A DNA stretch of 8,534 nucleotides from Bacteroidota bacterium (GTDB taxonomy: Bacteria > Bacteroidota > Bacteroidia > Chitinophagales > Chitinophagaceae). Made by a program: the position numbers and the translations under genes. Numbering within the stretch: position 1 is the stretch's first letter; the number at the start of each line of letters is the position of its first letter. Positions 1-4,990 of the stretch are shown in pieces. The stretch covers positions 1-8,534 of the forward strand of contig JAFAGE010000010.1 of assembly GCA_023423015.1 (NCBI GenBank), written 5' to 3'. Under the pieces are notes generated by a model, which did not search any database, was not told the origin of the DNA, and saw only the letters and a list, made by a program, of their open reading frames with translations.

Positions 1-14
1 GCTGTATGTACAGC
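1..14. other. Short perfect palindrome at window edge
   Basis: GCTGTA-TG-TACAGC is a perfect 6-bp inverted repeat with a 2-base centre, lying about 40 bases beyond the stop codon of the minus-strand beta-barrel gene. It could be the stem of a transcript-end hairpin or an operator of a gene outside the window. The flanking sequence that would decide this (a T-run on the minus strand) is cut off. A second, weaker stem (CCGA-TTG-TCGG) lies at about 25-35. Confidence 0.25.
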
Positions 15-53
15 TGTTAAGTTTCCGATTGTCGGGTTGTGATTGATATGTGA

Positions 54-1502
54 TTACCGGGACTCGCGCAGCAGGCCGAGATGCACACCAGCGCTGGTAA
101 TGGGCATCCTTCCTGTGCCAACTTTGCTCAATGGCAATTGCAGATAAGGTTCAATGCGTATGTTAGTTTTGTTAAACACTTTAAATTGGTAACCGCCGCT
201 GAGTTGCAGGTTCGAAAAAAAGTAATTGCCCGAATTGCTGTAATTCTTATATCCCCAGTATGCTCCCCATCCTGCATCTGCTTCATAGTCATAATGTTCC
301 TTGTTCATGAAATAGGTATTGAACCCTGCAGTTACAAAAAATGAATTCTGCGATTTTGAAAATATATAGCGAACCGCAACCGGAACTTCGATCATCTTAC
401 ATTCTCCATCAACCTGCATCAGATATAGGTTTGCGGGCATTTGAGCTGATGTTTTATCAAAATACTTGCCGTCAGAATAATATTTCTTGCTGCTCCACAA
501 ACCGGAAATTTCTACGGACCATCGCGGACTAAACTGGTAGCCTGCAATTAATCCTATCGCATACCCGGTATTGTCTACCTTCTGGCCTTTGATCATACTC
601 AGGTCTGGCCCCACTTTCAGGCCGTAATAAATTTCTTTCCTGCGCTCGAATGGTTTTGCTTTTTCTTTCACGCCTTTATTATCACCATTCTCCGTATTCG
701 CAAAGAGCTCTCTTCGTGGTTCAGATGGATAAGGGATGTCAATTGATGAGAATCCTTTGTTAAACGGTTCATTCATCAGCGATGGAAAGGCGGCCCTGCT
801 TCTCCAACGGTTATTTTCTGCTGATGTATTAACACTGCCTTTTAACGCATCAACACGATGCAAACCGGAATGGTCGTTTAAAGCGGGCACGCCATCTTTA
901 CGCTCTCCGGCGTCAATCCGGTTTCCGGTGTTGGTCGTTGCAGTTGCAGAACCGGGGTTTCCGGACCGTGTCAGAGAACGGTTATCGGGAGTAGAGGCAA
1001 TCCTGTTCTCACGTGGTTCGGTTGCAATCGGTTTCTTCGCTGCGTTATCGCTGTTTCTGCTGTTTCCAACGTCATCGGTTTTTTCGCGCGATTGATTATT
1101 GGTGCCGCTTGTGTTTTCAGCTGGTGCAACATTTTTTTGCGATGCTGGAGGCGTTTGAGAAGGCAATAATTTCTTCTCCTGCTGTTTCACTCCGTTATCA
1201 TCTGATCCGGGAACATTCGGTGCCGCTGCATCGGTGGTTGCACTTGTTTCGCTTATACGTTCAGTAGTTGAAGAAGGATGCGTGTTCTTGTTTGTAATCA
1301 GGAAAACAACCGGCACAAGCAGCAACAATAACAATGGCAGATACCTCAGGTAGCCGTTTGATGCTCTCTTTTTTGTTACGGGAGGGTTGCCGGACTGCAA
1401 CGCGGATTGCACAGCGTTCCAGTCGCTATTGTTTGTGTTCAGGGGATAATCCTGGCCCGCCTTATTGAACAGTTCATCCATTTCGTTGTCGAATTGTTTC
1501 AT
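54..1502 (-). CDS. Single-pass protein with C-terminal outer-membrane beta-barrel domain, ECF sigma partner (putative anti-sigma/transenvelope protein)
   Basis: This 482-residue protein has four visible parts. Residues 1-50 are a polar head with the pattern DELF...W..V...L (DELFNKAGQDYP, then DWNAVQSAL), which resembles the short cytoplasmic heads of Bacteroidota proteins encoded beside ECF sigma factors. Residues 54-70 are one strongly hydrophobic helix after a basic KKR stretch, which fits a cytoplasmic N-terminus. Residues 71-290 are a linker rich in Ser, Thr, Asn and Pro, probably disordered in the periplasm. Residues 291-482 show alternating amphipathic strands with aromatic ends (YYGLKVGPDLSMI, AIGLIAGYQFSP, WSVEISGLWSSKKYY, FFVTAGFNTYF, LQLSGGYQF), as in outer-membrane beta-barrels of the PorT/OMP_b-brl_2 type. 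The start ATG overlaps the sigma gene stop (ATGA), so the two are translationally coupled. The likely role is to restrain or activate the sigma factor. The anti-sigma function is inference; the barrel call is fairly secure. The protein may instead be a structural envelope protein. Confidence 0.8.
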   Translation of the reverse strand: MKQFDNEMDELFNKAGQDYPLNTNNSDWNAVQSALQSGNPPVTKKRASNGYLRYLPLLLLLLVPVVFLITNKNTHPSSTTERISETSATTDAAAPNVPGSDDNGVKQQEKKLLPSQTPPASQKNVAPAENTSGTNNQSREKTDDVGNSRNSDNAAKKPIATEPRENRIASTPDNRSLTRSGNPGSATATTNTGNRIDAGERKDGVPALNDHSGLHRVDALKGSVNTSAENNRWRSRAAFPSLMNEPFNKGFSSIDIPYPSEPRRELFANTENGDNKGVKEKAKPFERRKEIYYGLKVGPDLSMIKGQKVDNTGYAIGLIAGYQFSPRWSVEISGLWSSKKYYSDGKYFDKTSAQMPANLYLMQVDGECKMIEVPVAVRYIFSKSQNSFFVTAGFNTYFMNKEHYDYEADAGWGAYWGYKNYSNSGNYFFSNLQLSGGYQFKVFNKTNIRIEPYLQLPLSKVGTGRMPITSAGVHLGLLRESR

Positions 1503-2050
1503 ATGGCTGATGCTTCCAGGTCTTTAATATTTTTTTGTAAAAGCACCCTGGCACGCGACAGGTTCGATTTGGAAGTGCCCACGGAGATATCCAGCAGTCT
1601 GGCAACTTCGTGGTGCGTGAGTCCGTCGATCACTACCATGTTAAAGACGGCGCGATACGCAGGTGGAAGTTTCTTAACCAGGGTGATCAGTTCCTTATAT
1701 AGAATTGAATGATCGGCCCCGAGCGATTTGTCCGGAACGTTCCATACGTGTTCGGGTATACCGCCGATTTCGGCGACCATGCTGTTGCGGCGTAATTCGT
1801 CTATCGCTGCATTGATCATAATCTTTTTCATCCACCCCATAAACCGCTGCTCAATGTGATCGGGATCGTCAGTGTAGAACTTCGACATGTTCCTGAAAAT
1901 CTTCACAAAGCCATCGTTCACCACATCCACAGCCTTGTCGTACCTGTACACGTAACGAAATACGATTTTCAGGGCATACCCATAGTAGTGCTCATACACC
2001 TGCTTCTGGCATGCGCTGTTGTTGTTTGCACACCCCTCTATAATGTTCAT
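1499..2050 (-). CDS. RNA polymerase sigma factor, ECF subfamily (sigma-70 family)
   Basis: This is a 183-residue extracytoplasmic-function sigma factor that would direct RNA polymerase to a specific promoter set. Near the N-terminus, NNNSACQKQVYEHYYGYALKI and the following helix with DVVNDGFVKIF match sigma region 2 (the usual 'DvvqevFlkvw' helix). FMGWMKKIMINAAIDELRR is the end of region 2. KLPPAYRAVFNMVVIDGLTHHEVARLLDISVGTSKSNLSRAR is region 4, with its helix-turn-helix and the typical GT.KS..SRAR ending. There is no C-terminal extension, so it is a minimal two-domain ECF factor. I chose the ATG at 2050; a TTG at 2062 in the same frame would add four residues, and an in-frame stop at 2105-2107 excludes anything much longer. 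It overlaps the downstream barrel gene by 4 bases, so the two form one operon. Its target promoters cannot be read from this window. Confidence 0.93.
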   Translation of the reverse strand: MNIIEGCANNNSACQKQVYEHYYGYALKIVFRYVYRYDKAVDVVNDGFVKIFRNMSKFYTDDPDHIEQRFMGWMKKIMINAAIDELRRNSMVAEIGGIPEHVWNVPDKSLGADHSILYKELITLVKKLPPAYRAVFNMVVIDGLTHHEVARLLDISVGTSKSNLSRARVLLQKNIKDLEASAI

Positions 2051-2128
2051 CAGGTTATCCAAAGCCGGAGAGTTATGGGAATTTGCCTGTTTGAATTTCC
2101 GTAATTATTCGCTCTTGGAGAAGTAGAT

Positions 2129-2154
2129 ACGCAAACCTGGAAGAAAGGTTGCGT
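2129..2154. other. Bulged hairpin between argS and the sigma gene
   Basis: ACGCAA(A)CCT pairs with AGGTTGCGT, giving a 9-bp stem with one bulged A and a loop of about 7 bases. On neither strand is it followed by a T-run, so I do not call it an intrinsic terminator. It lies in the 165-base gap upstream of the sigma start and could act in the leader of that operon. No convincing TAnnTTTG box is visible in this gap. Confidence 0.3.
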
Positions 2155-2166
2155 GGAAGCGGCCCT

Positions 2167-2201
2167 CTGCCCCCTGCCATCTGCCATCTGCCATCTGCCA
2201 T
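2167..2201. repeat. Heptamer tandem repeat (CTGCCAT units), 3' side of argS
   Basis: The tract has five 7-bp units in exact register: one CTGCCCC followed by four identical CTGCCAT copies (2174-2201), with an imperfect CTCTGCC before it. It starts 15 bases past the argS stop. The unit is the same family as the GGCAGAT units upstream of argS (in opposite orientation) and the ATCTGCC units at 4297-4410. The word CTGCCATCTTTC at the right end is also found at 4406-4417, so the two tracts share sequence beyond the unit. Neighbouring open frames with LPSAI-like peptides are products of this repeat, not genes. Confidence 0.9.
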
Positions 2202-2215
2202 CTTTCGATGCCTTC

Positions 2216-3988
2216 TCACATTCTTTCGGGCACCTTGATTCCAAGCAGCGCCATGGCTGATCGGATTACGTTAGCGGTAAATTGTGCAATCTGGAGCCGC
2301 AATTCTTTCTTCTCTTCCGTTTCGGCAGTGAGTACTTTAAGTTCTGTAAGGAAGGAGTTGAAATTCTGCGCAAGGCGAAACGCATAGGTGGCAATTACTG
2401 AGGGGTTCATTTCGTCGACCGCCTGCTGGATGATAATCGGGTATTTCTCCAGTTCTACCACCATTTTCTTCTCCTGGGGTAGGAGAGTGTCGCCCATTTT
2501 CTCATTGAGGGGCAACTCGCGACGAAGTATTGAGCGCGTACGCGCGTATGTGTATTGAATAAACGGTCCGGTGAAACCGTGGAATTCAATGGACTCTTCC
2601 GGATTAAACAGCATTTTTTTCTTAGGATCTACGCGAAGAAGAAAAAATTTCAATGCGCCCAACCCGATAGTGCTGTATAATTCCTGCAATTCGGCTTCGG
2701 TGAAGTCTTTTACTTTTCCCAGCTCCTGCGTGTGACGGGCCGAAATGTTTTCCATTTCTGCAATGATGTCGTCGGCATCCACCACGGTGCCTTCTCTCGT
2801 TTTCATTCTTCCGCTTGGCAGTTCTACCATGCCATAGCTGAGATGATGTATGCCATCTGCACCGGCAATGCCTAATTTCCGGGCGATTAGTTTGAGAACT
2901 TTGAAGTGATAGTCTTGCTCGTTGCCAACAACGTAAATACTTTGGTCGGTTCCGAATTCACGTTGTTTCAGTTCTGCCAGGCCGATATCCTGGGTGATGT
3001 ACACTGCTGTGCCGTCGCGGCGCTGTACAATTTTTTCGTCGAGTCCATCTTTGGTAAGGTCTATCCAAACACTTCCATCATCTTTTTTTGTAAACACCCC
3101 TTTGTTTAAACCTTCTTCCACCATCTGTTTGCCGAGAAGATACACTTCACTTTCGTAGTATGTTTTATCGAAGTCGGCACCTATTTTTTTATACGTGGCA
3201 TCGAACCCTTCATACACCCATCCATTCATCGTTTTCCATAATTCCATCACTTCAGGTTTGCCGGCTTCCCAGTCTACCAGCATCTGTTGCGCAGCTTTCA
3301 TAATCGAAGCTTCTTTCTCCGCCTCCTCTTCGCTCATGCCCGAAGCCACCAGTTCTTTTATTTGCTTTTTGTGTTCAATGCCAAATTGCACATAGTAATC
3401 ACCAACAAGATGGTCGCCTTTTGTGTTTGTTGATGCAGGGGTCGCGCCGTTGGCGAAGAGTTTCCATGCAATCATGCTTTTGCAGATGTGAATACCACGG
3501 TCGTTTGCGATACATGTCTTCTTAACGTCGTAACCTGCGGCGCGATAAATTTCGGAAATACTCCATCCCAGGAAGATGTTACGGAGGTGACCGAGGTGAA
3601 GCGGCTTATTCGTGTTGGGTGAAGCATATTCAACCATCACCGACTGCCCCATTGGTGGCTGTTGACCGTAAGCTGAATCTCCAAAATGAAGGGCGAGAAA
3701 CTGCAGCCAGAATTGATCGGCTACTGAAATATTGAGAAAGCCTTTTATAACGTTGTGCGCTGAAATGATGTGAGTATGGTTCTTCTGCAATTGTAAACCG
3801 AGTTCCTTGCCAATTACATCGGGAGACTTACGCAGCTCTTTTGTGAGACCGAAAAGAACGACGGTGTAATCGCCCTCAAACTCAGGTTTTGTTTCAATTA
3901 CCTGCACCGAGGCTGGTAACAGGTCGAGGTTGTAAAATTTCTTAAGTTCTTCTGCTACCGCCTGTTGAATCAATGATGCTATACCCAT
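2216..3988 (-). CDS. argS: Arginyl-tRNA synthetase (ArgRS, class I)
   Basis: This enzyme charges tRNA-Arg with arginine using ATP in the cytoplasm. At 590 residues it is of normal bacterial length. An N-terminal tRNA-binding (Add1) region spans about residues 1-90. The class I HIGH signature is read as HLGH at 131-134 inside YASPNTNKPLHLGHLRN. ANDRGIHICKSM at about 161-172 is the ArgRS version of the conserved NDRG motif. VGNEQDYHF (354-362) and the KMSKS-loop equivalent GRMKTREGT (393-401) complete the catalytic core. GPFIQYTYARTRSILRR (474-490) begins the C-terminal DALR anticodon-binding helical domain, which ends in GIKVPERM. The start is ATG at 3988; a TAGCTTTG promoter-like box lies about 20 bases upstream inside the inverted repeat. 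Downstream come the heptamer tract and the sigma operon on the same strand, with no clear terminator between them. Confidence 0.98.
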   Translation of the reverse strand: MGIASLIQQAVAEELKKFYNLDLLPASVQVIETKPEFEGDYTVVLFGLTKELRKSPDVIGKELGLQLQKNHTHIISAHNVIKGFLNISVADQFWLQFLALHFGDSAYGQQPPMGQSVMVEYASPNTNKPLHLGHLRNIFLGWSISEIYRAAGYDVKKTCIANDRGIHICKSMIAWKLFANGATPASTNTKGDHLVGDYYVQFGIEHKKQIKELVASGMSEEEAEKEASIMKAAQQMLVDWEAGKPEVMELWKTMNGWVYEGFDATYKKIGADFDKTYYESEVYLLGKQMVEEGLNKGVFTKKDDGSVWIDLTKDGLDEKIVQRRDGTAVYITQDIGLAELKQREFGTDQSIYVVGNEQDYHFKVLKLIARKLGIAGADGIHHLSYGMVELPSGRMKTREGTVVDADDIIAEMENISARHTQELGKVKDFTEAELQELYSTIGLGALKFFLLRVDPKKKMLFNPEESIEFHGFTGPFIQYTYARTRSILRRELPLNEKMGDTLLPQEKKMVVELEKYPIIIQQAVDEMNPSVIATYAFRLAQNFNSFLTELKVLTAETEEKKELRLQIAQFTANVIRSAMALLGIKVPERM

Positions 3989-4004
3989 GCCACTGTTTTT
4001 GAGA

Positions 4005-4022
4005 GCGCAAAGCTAGGGAAAG
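4005..4022 (-). promoter_or_regulatory. argS: Left end of 18-bp inverted repeat, with a -7 box facing argS
   Basis: GCGCAAAGCTAGGGAAAG is the exact reverse complement of 4413-4430. Read on the minus strand it contains TAGCTTTG (4015-4008), a full match to the Bacteroidota -7 element TAnnTTTG. It ends 19 bases before the argS ATG, which would leave a leader of roughly 12-16 bases. No matching -33 TTTG is seen at the expected distance; GGTGARA heptamers occupy that place. The promoter role is inferred. Confidence 0.5.
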
Positions 4023-4023
4023 C

Positions 4024-4153
4024 GGTGAAAGGTGAGAAGTGAAAGGGGAGAAGAAGGCAGACGGCAGATGGCAGAAGGCAGATGGCAGATGGCATAGGGC
4101 ATAAGGCATAGGGCATAGGGCAGATGACAAATGGCAGACGGCAGAAGGCTGAT
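4024..4153. repeat. Left arm of the heptamer inverted repeat
   Basis: The arm is made almost wholly of 7-bp units. Four GGTGARA-like units lie at 4024-4051 and a 4-base remnant at 4052-4055. Fourteen units in unbroken register follow at 4056-4153: five GGCAGAN, four GGCATAR, then GGCAGAT, GACAAAT, GGCAGAC, GGCAGAA and GGCTGAT. The right arm has the same unit families in opposite orientation. Open frames across it encode 7-residue periodic peptides (CHLPSAF-like) and are not genes. Confidence 0.9.
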
Positions 4154-4194
4154 ATGATATGATGATTTTCATCAAAAAAAACATAAGCCTGTTC

Positions 4195-4221
4195 TTTGAA
4201 GATGTATATTATACATATTTG
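4195..4221 (+). promoter_or_regulatory. Candidate promoter in the core between the repeat arms
   Basis: TTTG at 4195-4198 and CATATTTG at 4214-4221 (one mismatch to TAnnTTTG) are separated by 15 bases, slightly short for the Bacteroidota pattern. A perfect palindrome, ATGTATA-T-TATACAT (4202-4216), fills the spacer and overlaps the -7 box, a usual place for a repressor site. A terminator hairpin follows about 25 bases later, so a transcript from here would be only about 50 bases long. This is suggestive only. Confidence 0.25.
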
Positions 4222-4245
4222 TCACCTATTACCCCCTTAACTCGT

Positions 4246-4276
4246 AAGAAGCTGCGCATAGGCTGCGCAGCTTTTT
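4246..4276 (+). terminator. Intrinsic-terminator-like hairpin inside the argS/gtrA intergenic region
   Basis: AAGCTGCGCA (4249-4258) pairs perfectly with TGCGCAGCTT (4264-4273) around a 5-base loop, and T-run bases follow to 4276. The stem is GC-rich in its middle and the T-run is on the plus strand, so it would end rightward transcription. No protein gene lies upstream on the plus strand. It may end a short RNA from the 4195-4221 box or shield the GtrA gene from read-through. The minus strand lacks a good T-run. Confidence 0.55.
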
Positions 4277-4296
4277 CATTCATATCTTTTCATATT

Positions 4297-4410
4297 TATT
4301 GCCTTCTGCCATCTGCCCTCTGCCTTATGCCTTATGCCCTATGCCTTCCTCTCACCTTTCACTGCTCACCGCTCACAAACTCATCTGCCATCTGCCATCT
4401 GCCTTCTGCC
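4297..4410. repeat. Right arm of the heptamer inverted repeat
   Basis: Seven units lie at 4297-4345 (TATTGCC, TTCTGCC, ATCTGCC, CTCTGCC, TTATGCC twice, CTATGCC). Four units of the CTCACC type lie at 4350-4377, and four of the WTCTGCC type at 4383-4410. These are reverse complements of the left-arm unit families. Compared with the left arm, the two outermost blocks are exchanged, while the inner order (GGCATAR then GGCAGAN, read on the minus strand) is kept. The arms are therefore diverged copies rather than a fresh inverted duplication. Confidence 0.9.
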
Positions 4411-4412
4411 AT

Positions 4413-4430
4413 CTTTCCCTAGCTTTGCGC
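4413..4430 (+). promoter_or_regulatory. Right end of 18-bp inverted repeat, with a -7 box facing the GtrA gene
   Basis: CTTTCCCTAGCTTTGCGC is the exact reverse complement of 4005-4022. TAGCTTTG at 4420-4427 fully matches TAnnTTTG. The box ends only 5 bases before the ATG at 4433, so transcription from it would begin at or very near the start codon. No -33 TTTG is visible upstream because CTGCCAT-type heptamers fill that place. Promoter activity is inferred from the motif and position. Confidence 0.5.
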
Positions 4431-4432
4431 GC

Positions 4433-4924
4433 ATGTTGAAAGGATGGATCCTGGCGGTCATAGACTTTTTTTATATCCCTTTCAGGAAAGTGATGCCCAT
4501 TCAGACTTTCCGGTATGCAGCCTGTGGAGGTGGTAATACGCTGCTCGACATACTGCTCTACTTCATTTCATACAACTACATTCTGCAGAAAAAGATCGTA
4601 TATACGCCGGTGGGAGCTATCAGTCCACACATCGCCGCATTCCTCATGGCATTTGCCGTAAGCTTTCCTACAGGTTACCTGCTGAACCGCTTTATCGTGT
4701 TCCCGGGCTCCATCCTGCGCGGCCGCATCCAGCTGTTCCGCTATTTTCTCCTGGTGCTTGTATGCGTATACCTCAACTACATCTTCATCAAACTGTTCGT
4801 TGAGTACTTCCTGATATATCCCACCATCTCCAAAATGATCACCACCGTGATTGTTGTCAGCTTCAGCTATTTCACCCAGAAGTACTTCACTTTCAAGATG
4901 GGCAACGACACATCGGAAAGCTGA
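4433..4924 (+). CDS. GtrA-like family membrane protein
   Basis: This small integral membrane protein of 163 residues has four predicted helices, at roughly 24-46, 64-86, 101-122 and 132-150. Family signatures are visible: TFRYAACGGGNTLLDILLYF at the first helix (GtrA proteins have F.RF..VGG.NT..D), GYLLNRFIVF after the second, and SYFTQKYFTF at the end (the usual S.....FVF). GtrA proteins are linked to moving lipid-linked sugars across the inner membrane for surface polysaccharides or glycosylated teichoic acids; the substrate here is unknown and no glycosyltransferase gene is adjacent. I chose ATG 4433. The open frame reaches back to 4334, but that part is heptamer repeat. A second candidate ATG at 4493 has an AGGAAAG before it and would remove the IDFFYIPFRK stretch. 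dnaK follows 66 bases later on the same strand. Confidence 0.88.
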   Translation: MLKGWILAVIDFFYIPFRKVMPIQTFRYAACGGGNTLLDILLYFISYNYILQKKIVYTPVGAISPHIAAFLMAFAVSFPTGYLLNRFIVFPGSILRGRIQLFRYFLLVLVCVYLNYIFIKLFVEYFLIYPTISKMITTVIVVSFSYFTQKYFTFKMGNDTSES

Positions 4925-4990
4925 CATTTTTTCATTATTACCGCCGCGGCATAATCATTGTTAATCACTTGTGAACGAAAAATCACAATC

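Noticed and set aside
2050..2244. Minus-strand open frame of 64 codons between argS and the sigma gene
   Set aside because: It overlaps the argS end and the sigma start region, is mainly a product of the heptamer tract and has no recognisable domain.
3942..4184. Minus-strand open frame with CHLPSAF-like periodic peptide
   Set aside because: The 7-residue period is the direct translation of the 7-bp DNA repeat, and it overlaps the argS start.
4056..4410. CRISPR array
   Set aside because: The units are contiguous 7-mers without spacers and no cas gene is near.
4159..4422. Plus-strand open frame of 87 codons across the intergenic core
   Set aside because: Runs through the terminator hairpin and the right heptamer arm; no start context or conserved domain. 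The first 30 codons remain unexplained but do not resemble a known small protein.
4005..4430. Insertion sequence or invertible promoter with its own enzyme
   Set aside because: No transposase or recombinase frame lies in the core or anywhere in the window, and no target duplication is evident. A non-autonomous element remains possible and is reported as a finding.
4334..4432. N-terminal extension of the GtrA gene back to 4334
   Set aside because: The added 33 residues are encoded by heptamer repeat and promoter sequence; family similarity begins after ATG 4433.
4568..4927. Minus-strand open frame opposite the GtrA gene, and the many minus-strand frames opposite dnaK
   Set aside because: They lie antisense to confidently identified genes and show no domain signatures; they arise from codon bias of the real genes.
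4925..4990. CIRCE heat-shock operator or promoter before dnaK
   Set aside because: No TTAGCACTC-N9-GAGTGCTAA pattern. Only an 8-base palindrome GCCGCGGC (4943-4950) is present and no convincing -33/-7 pair could be read.
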